Program-made: the position numbers and the translations under genes
From: Phragmites australis
Lineage: Eukaryota > Streptophyta > Magnoliopsida > Poales > Poaceae
Direction: 5' to 3'
Length of the DNA: 64,000 bases
Assembly: GCF_958298935.1 (NCBI RefSeq)
Contig: NC_084943.1
Span: 18,159,001-18,223,000, forward strand
Part shown: positions 31,551 to 43,323 of the stretch, piece by piece
How positions within the stretch are numbered: position 1 is the stretch's first letter
Layout of the letters: every line of letters starts with the position of its first letter
Notes under the pieces: model-generated
Database searches by the model: none
Told to the model about the DNA's origin: nothing
Seen by the model: the letters and a program-made list of their open reading frames with translations, nothing else

Positions 31551-33772
31551 ACATTATCTCTATGCCAAGTTTATCAAATGCAATTTCTGTCTCAAAGAAG
31601 TTGCCTTTCTTCGCCACGTCCTATCCGAAAATGGTGTCTCTGTCGACCCAAGTAAGGTTCAAGATGTGCTCAATTGGAGGCAACCACAGAACGTCACTGA
31701 CATATGGAGTTTTCTTAGACTTGTGGGATACTATCGCCGGTTCATTGAGAACTTCTCCAGAATTGCCAAGTCCATGACTGAACTCTTGTAGAAGGGCGTG
31801 AAGATTGTGTGGTCCGATGCTTGTGAGCGATCTTTCCAAACCTTGAAGAATCTTCTCACTACCATGTCCGTCCTTGCTCAACCAGCTGTGGATAAGAGTT
31901 TTGACGTTTATTGCGATGCTTCCCACAAGGCCTTTGTTGTGTTCTCATGCAAGAGGGCCGAGTTGTCGCCTATGCTTCTCGCCAATTAAAGCGCCATGAA
32001 CAAAATTATCCTACTCACGATTTAGAGCTTGTAGCCGTTGTGCATACTCTAAAAATTTGGCGCCACTACCTCCTTGGAAATCTTTGTAATATCTATACCG
32101 ATCACAAGAGTCTCAAGTATATCTTCACTCAAGCCGACCTCAACATGAGGCAAAGAAGATGGCTTGAATTGATCAAGGACTATGAATTGGAGGTTCATTA
32201 TCATCCTGACAAAGCAAATGTCGTTGCTGATGCTTTGAGCCGAAAGGCTTGTTGCAATTGTCTTACGGTTAAGCCCGGGAATGCCACACTTTATGATGAT
32301 TTTTGGAGGCTTGGACTCAAGATGGTCTCGAAAGGATTTCTTGCAAATCTAGAGATCAAATCCACCCCCATCGACCAAATCAAGAAAGCATAAAAGGAAG
32401 ATGCTGGCATGAAGAAAAGCCATGACAAGATTGAGAAAGGGCAAGCTAGATGCTTTTCTATGGATGACCAAGGCACTTTGTGGTTCGGAAGACGTCTAGT
32501 AATTTCTAAGGTTCCTGAGCTAAGAAAGAAAATTTTGGATGAAGCTCATGATTCTTTATTATCTATTCACCCAGGGAGTACCAAAATGTACCAAGACCTC
32601 AAGCGGAGATTTTGGTGGCGCTCGTTATGTCACCGAGTGTAATGTTTGTAGGAGAGTGAAAACCGAACATCTCAAGCCAGCTGGTACAATGCAACCCTTG
32701 CCTATTCCCTCTTGGAAGTCGGAGGAAATCGGTATGGATTTCATTACCGGACTTCCTAAGACCTCTCGAGGGTATGACTCGATTTGGGTCATTGTGAACT
32801 GGTTGACCAAATCAACTCATTTCTTTCCCATCAAGACCACGTACTCTGTCAAGCAATATGCGGAGCTATACCTCTCTCGAACTGTGTGTCTCCATGGTAT
32901 TCCTGTGAAGATATTCTTCGACTGTCATTCCATCTTTGTATCTCATTTCTGGAAGAGCCTTCATGAAGCCACAGGAACTGAGCTTTTCCATAGCACTGCC
33001 TACCATCCACAAACCGATGGTCAAATAGAGAGGGTAAATCAAATATGTAAGGACTTGTTGCGAGCTTATTCTCCCACATATGAAGAACAATGGGAGATTT
33101 TCTTGCCGTTTGCAGAGTTCTCTTACAACAACAACTACCGATCCAGTATTAAGATGTTGCCTTCCGAAGCTCTCTATGGAAGGAGATGCTGAACACCATT
33201 GAATTGGTCTGAGTCTGGCGAAAGAGCCTTTCTAGGTCCAAATTTGGTCGCAAAAGAGCATGTCCTGACCATCCGCAAGGACCTTCTCACGACTCAATCT
33301 TGTTAGAAAAGCTATACCGATCGTCGTCGACGTGAGCTTGTGGTCAAAATTTGAGATTTCGTCTGTCTAAAGGTCTCTCCCCTCAGATGAACGCAGTGTT
33401 TCCAAATAAAAGGAAAGTTGGCACCATGTTATATTGGCCCTTTCCAAACTATTGCCTCCTGTGGTGAGGTGGCCTATCAACTAGAGCTACCTCCATCTCT
33501 CTCCGCCGTGCACAATATCTTCCATGTCTCGTAATTGAAGAAGTGTCTCCGCGTTCCAACTGAAGTTGTGACAGTGGGTGACCAAGATCTTCAGCCTAAC
33601 CTTTCTTATTGCGAGCATCCAATTCACATTCTTGATAGAACTGAACGGAAGACGCAACGCAATGCCTTCAAATTTCTCAAGGTGCAGTGGAGTAATCACT
33701 ATGAAGAAGAAGCAATGTGGGAACGTGAAGATCAACTTCGTACCGATTACCCCGAGTTCTTCTCCAACATGT
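31551..33772 (+). pseudogene. Chr-1 (chromovirus) pol: RT end, RNase H, integrase, chromodomain
   Basis: In order: RT thumb (LYAKFIKCNFCLKEVAFLRH, WRQPQNVTDIWSFLRLVGYY). RNase H with [40 protein letters not shown] and [10 protein letters not shown], so all four acidic residues are kept. Integrase with [39 protein letters not shown] (Asp), FFDCHSIFVS (Asp kept, the usual SDRG lost) and TDGQIERVNQ (Glu). Then GKLAPCYIGPF, NIFHVS and a chromodomain (YCEHPIHILDRTER, FKFLKVQWSNHYEEEAMWER) ending EFFSNM at 33772. In-frame stops (about 31788, 32392, 33190, 33304) and frameshifts near 31920 and 32630 disable it. Its 5' half is missing. It is the best preserved retroelement coding region here. Confidence 0.92.
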
Positions 33773-33903
33773 GAGTGTTACTTTAGTTTCCATCCCCCAC
33801 AGCGTGGTTGTCATGAAATCATGAAGTTCCTAGATTTGCCATACTCTCCCCTAAGCTCACCTGAACCTCAATGCTCACCCAAATCTTAGGACGAGATTCT
33901 TTT

Positions 33904-33921
33904 AAGGGGGTGGGGGAGGTT
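33904..33921 (+). other. Polypurine tract of Chr-1
   Basis: AAGGGGGTGGGGGAGGTT immediately before the LTR start TGTCACATCCCC at 33922. It primes plus-strand DNA synthesis in this element class. Confidence 0.8.
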
Positions 33922-36900
33922 TGTCACATCCCCAAAACTGTAATGTCATTAAGCATAAGCATGCATCATGAGCATCATGCTTATTTATTGAGTGCTTGTT
34001 AAATTCTTTTGGTGGTTTAACTTGCGTTTAGAGTTATGAAAATACCCGACGCTGAAGTTTTTTTTTAGTTTATATTCCTCATAGGCATAGTGGGTGAGTC
34101 CAATTTAAATTGGGCTCATCTCATTTTGTTATCGTTGCACAAGAATTCTTAGAATTTACGGAGCACTAGAGTATCCTTTTGGGTAAATAGAAGAGAGAAG
34201 GAAAATGAGAAAGAAGGAATAGAGTTTCAATTGAAATATTTCATTACTCTAAAGCGTGGGACCCACTAGCCGGCCCTACCACCACTTTCTCTCTCACTCG
34301 GCTGCAAGACCAGTAGCTCCACCTCACTCCATCACTCCCTCATGTGCTCCCTCTCTCTCTCTCACTCTCTTGCTCACTCCAACCAGCCAAATAGCAAGAA
34401 AGGGCAGCAGCTCCCTCTCCTCTCTCAAGCTCTCTCTCACTTTTCCTCAAAAATCTACCCTCAAGAAGCAAAAATCGAGGTATGCATGTCATCCCATTGC
34501 CTTCCCCACCTCTCTAGCTCTCCATCCATCCAATATTTTCTTGCATGCATGAAGATTTGGAGGATTTGCAAATCAATTTTCGTCACTTCTCTCTTCTCTG
34601 AAAATTTCAGCACAATGGCCTCTCTTCTCCGAGCTATTTCTTCCGATTCTTCCCGAACCGATGGTCACCAACCATGGCAAAGGATCTTAGGTAAGTTCTC
34701 TAGACTCCCTTATTGAGAATGCAGGTTTAGTTTGGTCATATTCAAGTTTAGGAGCTGCGTTCCTGAAAATGGCGATGCATCATTGTGTTCTTGAAATGGA
34801 GCTAGTATGAGGAGTTTTGAAGGAGTTAGAGCTTGAGATTTGAGCTTGTAGAGTGGGTAAATTAGGTATATAATCCATGAATTAGTACCAAACATGTTTA
34901 TCCTCAATTCAGAAACACATGCAAGTTGAATCGCCGACGAATTATAAAAAAACTCGTGTTCTGTTACAACCCAGAGGTGTTCCGAGTTACAACCTGAAGG
35001 TTCTGGGTTAATCCAAGTAATTTTTAGAACCCTCGCCCAGAACCTCATCTGGAGGTTCCGATACACGGAGGTTCCGGGTTCATCACGGACCTGCCGGATT
35101 TAGTGTTCATCAGAGGTTTTTCTTTTTTACTAACTTTGCTGATAACTTGTATATTTCGTAGGTAATTCATACAAACTCCAAAAATCATGAAACTAATTGT
35201 GTTACCTTTGAATGAGTATACAATACATGCAAAAAAATATTTTAACTCCATAAAATACTTTTTAACAATTAATGATTTAATTAAATGTGTTTCAGCTTAA
35301 TTAAATCATAGTTAATTAATACCAAATCCTAAAATTATGAAATCACTTGAAACATTCATGTTATGATCAGTGATATCTAGGAAAAATATAATTTGGAATG
35401 AAAGTGCTATGTAAATTGTGAAGCTCATTTAATTTTGATAGCTAGCTTAATTATAGTCCTTTATGAACAGACCTTAAATAATCTTTTATACCATGAGATT
35501 TTGAACTTAAATTCTTATGATTCTTGTTGCCTCATTTTCTTCACTCTATATCTCATATCCCATTCAACTTTCATGGTATTTGGTGCATGTATCATAGCAT
35601 TTCGTCATGTTAATTGTGATGCATCGTTATTTTCTTTTAGCGATCGACGAACCAGAGAGCGACGGGGGTATTCTTGAGATGGAACCTGATTATGATACTG
35701 TGTGTGAATCATTTAAGCAAGGCAAGAATCTTAGCATGTTGCACCCATTATTTTGGATCATATGTTATCTTTAATTTGATAAAGTATGATACATGTATGT
35801 CACGCATGACAATTAGTCGAGGTCGGGTTTTTTGGGAGTAGATCCTAATTGTTGCATTACTCTTCCTTGGTATTGTTATCCTTTGATCCACTGTAACCAC
35901 GGGTAATAGCACTTAATGGTCTAATTTAAAATGAATACGTTATGCTTAGTAAGGCTTAGATCATCGGTAGAAGTCGAGCAGTGGTTCGACCATCGTTCGT
36001 GAGTTTAGGGCTTACTTTTATTCACAAAGACAATAATGATGGAGGGATGTGTAAATTAGTAAAGAGGAGTCTCGGATGCTATAGGCCCACTTGAATCTTT
36101 TAAAGATTGAACGTTGTTATAGTTGGCTTTGACACTTTCCGTACTTACCACATATAGATATAATCGTAAGATAAACCGAATACTTTTTGTAGCTGTGATC
36201 ATTTGGCTTGTTGGCCTATGGTGTTGTGGGTATAATAGGCTTGTAGAGGTAACATCGTAAATGTATTGTGGACATAATAGGCTTGTAGAGGTATTTAATT
36301 TACTTAGGGAGTAGTTCTAGCCATCTCCACACCTTTAGGTGTAACTAGGGTGCTCCGAGAGTAGCGCTAGTGGGCCTTCGTACCTATAGGTGCATGTTCA
36401 AACTATCGGGGCTCAATTGAAAAAGGTTGATATGTGTACCCTCTTGTGTGCACTTTAGCGGGTGACATAAGCCAAATGGTCCTCGTGTCGAGTGTGTAAA
36501 GATGTACCCCTATATGGTGTAAGATCAATTTGAATTGTCATGCTCTCGATTATAAGCATGTTTCTATCTATTTGCATCAATCGTAGAGTTTCGATGTTGG
36601 GAAACGGATGGTGTTGTTGATGGAGAGTTGATATGGTACAAGTTACAATTATGTTATGTTGATGATCTTAAGATAGAAGGGTGTCTTAGGTAGATGCAGA
36701 TGATTACACTAGAATCGAAATCACATTGCTTATGAAATCACTTAACCTTGTGGCCGAGCCCTGCTAATTCATCAAATTGCATTCTCCTTTGAGTCGGGTT
36801 ATTATAAGTATCCACTATGGATTAAGCCTTACTAGTACCTTCGTACTCATATAATTTGTTTACTTTTTAGGTGAGGAAGAACTAGTATTTGGCTATTTTA

Positions 36901-37280
36901 CTTCCGTCAATGTTGGCGATGGGCAGGAGTAATGCCATCTACTCATGAGATGCCTTTTGGGGTGGTGTCTTAGGGCAAATGGCGTTACCTATCTTTTGTC
37001 GTTATGTGATTTATTCCGATGCGTAGCTATTTTAAAAATGTTGGTTTATGTATTTTGTTGTAAAGTTTAAAATTGCTTAAAAACTTGTAACTTAATTTAA
37101 TTACTCGCTCATTATTATGTCTTGTGACGATGTGCTTGTTGTAAATGCGTGTGTTTCAATCTTAGAAGTAAACACATACCGGGACTACCAGGGTGGTATT
37201 CCGGTTAATCATTATGGGTATGATTATGGAAAAATGATCGTCCTAATAATTTACTATAATACTATTTGAACAGTTCCCCA
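33922..37280 (+). repeat. Chr-1 3' LTR (family A)
   Basis: It starts TGTCACATCCCCAAAAC after the polypurine tract and ends about CAGTTCCCCA at 37280, where Chr-2 coding sequence resumes: a 3.36-kb LTR. The same family is seen, truncated, at 49255-56390 and 16980-17199, which supports both ends. CT-rich leader-like sequence lies at 34260-34450. A short direct duplication (GTGGRYATAATAGGCTTGT, period about 41 bp) occurs at 36225-36290. ORFs at 34256-34716 and elsewhere are not conserved between the copies and look accidental. Confidence 0.75.
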
Positions 37281-37500
37281 GATAAATAGACCCTCAAGAG
37301 ACTCTAACATATTCAGAATACCCTGTTAAAATTTTGGAGACAACATAACTTGTGACTCAAAGAAAGATCATACGAATGTGCAAAGTACAGTAGAGTCACC
37401 ACACTAAGGAAGAAGCAACATGGGAACAAGAAGAAGAGCTAAGGGCAAAGTTTCCTCACCTGTTTGGAGATCAGCCAAAATCTTGGGAACAAAATTCACT
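37281..37500 (+). pseudogene. Chr-2 C-terminal chromodomain end
   Basis: After the Chr-1 LTR the plus strand reads ETLTYSEYPVKILE, VTQRKIIRMCKVQ, SHHTKEEATWEQEEELRAKF and PHLFGDQPKSWEQNS, the usual end of a chromovirus integrase with its chromodomain. Relative to Chr-1 about 70-80 residues are missing between 31550 and 37281, so a small deletion accompanied or followed the insertion. Two stops are present. Confidence 0.8.
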
Positions 37501-37524
37501 TAAGAGGGGGGGGGGGTTACATTT

Positions 37525-37656
37525 TGTAACAGCCCAAAAATCTTGAACCAAAAAGAAATGAATTATTTTATAAAGGAAATAAAACCTTTGAAAAATTAAA
37601 ACAAAAATCTATATATATATATATACATGCATATGAACATATATGTGAGAGTGTAC

Positions 37657-37714
<58 letters not shown>

Positions 37715-40700
37715 GGGCTATTTTATAAGTTATATATGTATACGAATAAAAGTTGCTTGAACTGTTTGACTACTTATGTGTGCTTATATATATATTAAGA
37801 GTATATATGTTGTATGTATGTGAATACAAGTATATATATGCAAGTATAGGATTAGAGAGAGAAAAGAAGGACAAAAGAAAAGGGAAATAAAAATGAGAAA
37901 GTCATCTCCGGCCTAAATCCAGCCAGCTGCCAACCCTCACCCCCACCTCTCTTTCTCTCTTCCGGTCGGCAGCCTGATCCGGCCTGCTCTCATCTCTCCC
38001 TCTTTCCTCTTTTCTTTCAGCCCAATCAGCAGCCAGCCTAGCCACCATCTCCCTCTCTTTCCTTCCCTCTCTAGGCCACGCACCGTCTCCTTCTTCCGTC
38101 CCAGTGCTGCGGGCAACAACGAAGCCCACCGAGTCATCTTCTTCCTTTTGCTAATCCCCTCCCCACTCCATCTCTTCTACTCACAGATCGAAAAGGAAGG
38201 AAATCTGGATGAATTTGCCTCAGCTATGAGTCGCCGTCCATCTAGAGCATGCAGACGTGTTGGATGAGGACTTCCACAAGTGTGTGGATGCCAAACTCTG
38301 CTCGTATGTGTTGGACTCGGGAAAGCACCAAAGAGACAGAACCGGGGGCGATTGAAATTCAATTCGAGTCGAACACGAGAGGATATACGTCCTGGGTATA
38401 AATTGGAGGCCGCATGCCCTTCCTGAGCATCACTGCAACCTTTTCCCTCAAACTTGACGCGAGTTTAGCCACCAAAGAGCTCTCTCGAGCCGTCGCCAAA
38501 ACCCTAGAGAGGTAGCCACACTGCCAGCCCTCTGCGCCACTCCTCGTCATCTATGTGTACTCAAAACAGGTTTGCCATTCATCGCTAGTCGTTCTCCGCT
38601 GCTCGTTGGAGACTTCCGACTAGCGCGACGAGGTTCCGGTCATTCTCCGATGTCACGCCACTGCGGATCTGCTCTACATCACCGTCCCAAGCATTGAAGC
38701 CTAGTAAGGTGAATGCCAACCATCAGATCTCTTATGTAAGGTTGAGATTAGATCATACATACCGGTTCGATTAGGTTAGATATCGGCCGTAGGATCTCGA
38801 TCGGACAATCGGTGTTTTATGAACTTAGCGGCGCTATTAGCGATCGTTGACGCCTTCCGTTGGCCACTTAGGCCTCCATGTAGACCGACCGCATTAGCGT
38901 CTCTGCTTATGTGTCAGTGCCATGTCAGACAGGTGCGCTCACGTGGCATGCACAATCAGCAATCCTTTTCTGTTTATTTATTTTTAATAACGTGATGACA
39001 TCATATATAATATATATCATGCAATAAATTTTTTTCAACATAAAAATAATTCTAAAAATAGGAATAAATTAGAAAATAATTTCAATAATGTTTTAATGAT
39101 ATTATTTAATTTTATTTAATGTTTTTATATAGTTTATAATTCAAATAAATGCTAGAAAATTCTTAGAAAATCCCAGACAATCATAGAAGACTTCAGAAAA
39201 TTCTAGAAAAATTCCTAATAACATAACTTCATCTGTCCTATTTTAATCTTTTGAAAGTTGTATCTTGTTAACCGTAACTCTATTTTGACCCGTTCTATCC
39301 CCGGAATGTCCGAAAAAGTGTGATCTTGTGTCTGATGATGTTTGTTGTGTGATATTTTATTCTTTTGGATCTTGGTGTTTATGTGTTGCCTGTACGCTTA
39401 TGTTTGTGAGTAGATGTCAATGCTCCAAAGGAGCTAGAAGGACTCCAGGATCAAGACTTCGAAGATCCAACTGAGTACGGTGAAGGCAAATTGTGTTCTT
39501 GATTATATTTATCTCAGTTTTTAAAATATTTTGTTTTACAAACTTGCATGCTAATAATATTATCGAGAATCCCAAGAGTTAGGTTATACCCTAATGTTCC
39601 CCTATCATCCTTGTCACCTTGGTTTGATTTTGGGTTATGGAAGGGTAGATGATGCTTATCCTTTCTTTGGGATGGTGATCATGATAATAGCTCTACAAAA
39701 TATGATAATAGTCGTATGCAATAATGGCAAAAGTTGATGGCATAATTTTTGTAGTAATGTGGTATAGGGATTTGAGCAATGGGTTGATAAGACTGGTACA
39801 GGTTGTATAATTGGGATGTGGTAGTCTTGCTGAAATCTAAGGTCCAGTTCGTGGAGTGATCTTTCCAAGTAAACAGTACAATCATAAGCCTAGAATGGGA
39901 TGAACCTAGCTAATCAATTTGCATACTCTTAGTATTGTTTAGACCATCTGATTGTGTGGAATGAAAGGGTGTACTTCTAGGGTTCCATTAACGCAAGAGG
40001 GGGTTCCATTGATGAGGTGTATTCACAAGGCGGTGAAGACTTAGCAGGTATGCACATGTTGAGAAGGGTATTGTAAAGGCTTTGTAGTGGTCAACTCAGC
40101 GCACACCTCGAAAGTGTGTAAGGTACTGACGGGTACCGGTAACATAGTATGATCATGACCTATAGGTAAAGTGTACGACCTCTGCAGAGTGTAAAATTAG
40201 TTAATCAGTCGTACTCACGATTACGAGTGGTAAGGAAAACCTCACATGATTAAAACTTAATGGTTGGTTGGTCAGTCATAGTGGTGAGAACTATGATTGA
40301 GGTGTTGTTCAACCTTGACGGTGGGAACCTTGGTTGAGGTTTTGAAAGGTTAGTTAAATCAAGATGGTTCTTGAGATGGTTGTATATTTACTGTTATTCA
40401 CTTAATTATTACTTGTTTTTCAAATTTTTACATAAATGTGCTTTATGCAAAAAGAGCCATATTGCTATATTGTTGACAGGCCTTCATATACATATTATTC
40501 CTCACAACTTACTAAGTACGACATGTGCTCAGTCTTGCTATCACCAAATAGTTAGTTGGAGAAGGAGTCGTAGAGTTCGCTGAAGATGGATCGTTCTAAG
40601 TTGCTTTCTATGTCAGTTTAGCATGTGGAGTTGTTGTGAATAATTCGAGTCTACGTAGTTCTGCTGTAGTTTTGTTGATCTTGACTCTTGAAGGTCATTT

Positions 40701-40832
40701 TTGTAAGATATTTAATGATGATTAAGTGTGATATTGTAGATGATATTCATCTATGAAATCACTGTGTGGTGCGATTGATTCCTAGGCTCAGGACATAGAT
40801 GAGATTGGTCTTTTCTTAAACCAGTCTCAACA
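37525..40832 (+). repeat. Chr-2 3' LTR (family B)
   Basis: It starts TGTAACAGCCCAAAAATC after a G-run (37506-37516) and probably ends CCAGTCTCAACA at 40832. CT-rich leader-like sequence lies at 37930-38100. The stretch near 39990-40075 (CAAGAGGGGGTTCC, TTGTAAAGGCTTTGTAGTGG) matches the 5.2-kb insertion at 50601-55816 (CACAAGAGGGGGCTTC, TTGTAAAGGCCTTGTAGTG), which identifies both as one LTR family. The right border is inferred from the terminal CA only. Confidence 0.65.
37666..37710. repeat. AT dinucleotide microsatellite
   Basis: An uninterrupted TA/AT run of 45 bases within the family B LTR. Confidence 0.95.
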
Positions 40833-41456
40833 TATATGACTGCTATTATTAATATATTACCTCAGTAATATTATTATTTTGCAGCATAAAATGTGTGCAG
40901 TTACATTACATAATCTTAATTCATAATTGCAATTACTTCTATTTAGAATTTATTTATTTCAATTTATTATTTCTTGCATCCATTAACTTTATTTAAGCCT
41001 CATTTTTTCTAAAATAAATTTCATAAAATAGTGCAAAATATTTTTGATGAATATCTTCTCTAATATTGGTGAAACATAAGGTAGTGGAGACAATAGCATT
41101 GACTACGACTGTAGTGTTGCCCGTCTTTACTAGACGGAGTTTATGCTCATAGCAGTGAATTTCTCGCCCACTACTATGAGGTCTACATCATGTTTATGTC
41201 AAAATGATGACTGCCTTCAATGTGTATAGTAAAAATTTATAAGAATAAAGTCTATATTTTTGGCAATGATTATCAAATCACCTATTCCCGCAAGAATGGA
41301 GTCCAAAAATATTAGCAGCGAATTTTTTGTATGTTCTTTATAGAAGATTACATCAATATTCAAGAGTAATCTAGATTTTTTTTTGCATTATTTTGCATAT
41401 TGTTTAATTTACTATCATAGTAATCTAATTGAATATATGGCTATTTCATGTAGGAA
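40833..41456. other. AT-rich leader-like sequence before the copia gag
   Basis: No coding signal. It ends with TTTCATGTAG directly before GAAATGGCT, which resembles a splice acceptor or leader end in front of the gag start at 41457. Confidence 0.4.
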
Positions 41457-42005
41457 ATGGCTCATATTTCCCGCAGAGAGTTCACAGAACTCGCGGTAGA
41501 TGGGAGGAACTACCTAACTTGGGATATGGATGTAAAATCAGTTTATCATCCTGAGGTCTGATTGCAACAGTCAATGAACCTCAATCTGAAACCCCAAAGG
41601 TCAATGATTAACTCAAATATGATGCCTTATAATTTTTTATGGCTTCTCATCCATCAGAATCTGAAAATGAATATATGATGGAGGAGGCTCCACGTGCTCT
41701 TTGGAGATCACTCAAAGAGCAATATAATCAGTAAAAGACTATTCTACTAGAAACAACACACGAAAGGTCGCTCATTCACTTTTAGGACTTTAAGTCTATG
41801 ACAAATTATAACTCTATTGCTCACAGAATCTACTCTAAATTGTGTTTTTGGGAGCATCCTATCTCTGATAAAGACATGATAGAAAGAACTTTATCTACTT
41901 CCCTTCTAGCCAACAGGTAGAAAGAACTTTATCTACTTCCCTTCTAGCCAACAGGGTATTGCAACTGCAATACTAAGCCAAGACTTATACAAAGTATTCT
42001 AAATT
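41457..42005 (+). pseudogene. Copia-type gag fragment
   Basis: The ATG at 41457 opens MAHISRREFTELAVDGRNYL, then TWDMDVKSVY, the start of plant copia gag proteins (UBN2/Retrotran_gag type), whose usual beginning has the same FxxLxVDGxNYxxW pattern. Further pieces are ESENEYMMEEAPRALWRSLK and KSMTNYNSIAHRIYSKLCF in shifted frames. It contains several stops and a 38-bp tandem duplication (41881-41956). No protease or RT follows, so it is a truncated relic. Confidence 0.7.
41881..41956 (+). repeat. Exact 38-bp tandem duplication in the gag relic
   Basis: The unit beginning AGAAAGAACTTTATCTACTT and ending TAGCCAACAGGT occurs twice head-to-tail with no differences apart from the last base. Confidence 0.95.
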
Positions 42006-42127
42006 GATCTACACAATACTCCAAACAGAGAAATATGATGAGCTTCTTATTGGGGACAGGTAGACTATGCTAGCACAAAACAAAAAAATTTCTACCACGT
42101 TGGACCTGTAAACCATATGAGTAGGGG

Positions 42128-43258
42128 ATCATGGTTCATTACCACTTGACGCGTAGTGAAGCGGAAGAAAAGTTGGTGCAGACCGGTCCAACATTATGCG
42201 CGTCGATGTAAAGGAAGCGGTTGAACTCAACAACATTGTCATAGACGATTGACCACCTAGTCGGGATCAACTTCCGGGTTTGACTTCCTTGTTGGGAGCA
42301 TTCCGAATACCTAGTCGGGAGTGTTCTGACTACTCGGGATCGTTCCAGTCTCCAACCCAGAATCAAATAGGAGTCGAATCAGCAGCAACTTCGAGTTCTT
42401 GCTATCGAGTCGATCAGTATCGCAATAGCTGCAGTGCCTCTACGGTATCCACATGTCCTAGGTGGAACATCAAATGCCAGTTTGCTAACACCGCACGTAC
42501 GACTAGGGTTTTAAGAGGTCAGGTGGAGAGGGCGCAACTAGGGTTTCAAAGTGGCTCAACCTTGCATGCCCCTCCCCACATCTCCCCTTATATAGATCCT
42601 ACTATGGGCTCCCACATTGGTATCTCATTAGAACTTTAGTCCCTTACGAATCACAATTCGATCAAACCCTCTTACAGATCCAATCTGTGTGTCGTGTTTT
42701 AACCTATTAAGTATGTGACCCGTTAGGTTCATGTACAAACGGCTACGACTCGAAAATGTTTTTCCAAACCAAAATCAACAGTGGTCCCTAGCAGGGCATA
42801 TTGACTCCCTAATATACGTAAAGATCATATCGGCTGAACCTTGATATACACATGTCATCCTTGTGATAGCTCAACCATTTGCTCAATCTTGTAGTGGATT
42901 ACTCAACTCATGATTAACTCTTTAATCATATTGGCATGGCTATGCACTTTCTAATCAAACCACATTGAGGGGTCTAGAGATACCTTTATCGTTATATAGG
43001 AGGGGTAAATTCTATCTTGATCGCTCACACCCTATGTCATGTTTCATGGCAAACTCAAAAACTACATTTAGAACTACCCAATTACGGAGTAGCGTTTGGC
43101 TACCCCAAACTATGCCACTACACATTCTAGGACTAAATGATGATCTCAAGTCTAAGGATTCTACATGTACACCATTTGAGATTACACCTAATTGCACATA
43201 ATACAAAAATCTCAACAGTGTCTCAAGATGGGTCTATCCAGCACCATGTTCTCTAACA
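42128..43258 (-). repeat. Solo or orphan LTR, minus orientation (left end approximate)
   Basis: On the minus strand it starts TGTTAGAGAACATGGTGCTG at 43258. It has a TATA box (CTATATAAGGGG, complement of about 42588-42600) and a CA-rich leader. The left border near 42128 is uncertain. No coding region in minus orientation adjoins it, so it may be a solo LTR. ORFs at 42139-42639 and 42965-43215 are inside it and are not recognisable proteins. Confidence 0.5.
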
Positions 43259-43323
43259 TGTGTCCATATTATTGATTTGATATCTCTATATCTATGATCT
43301 ATAAATGATCATGAATCAATACA

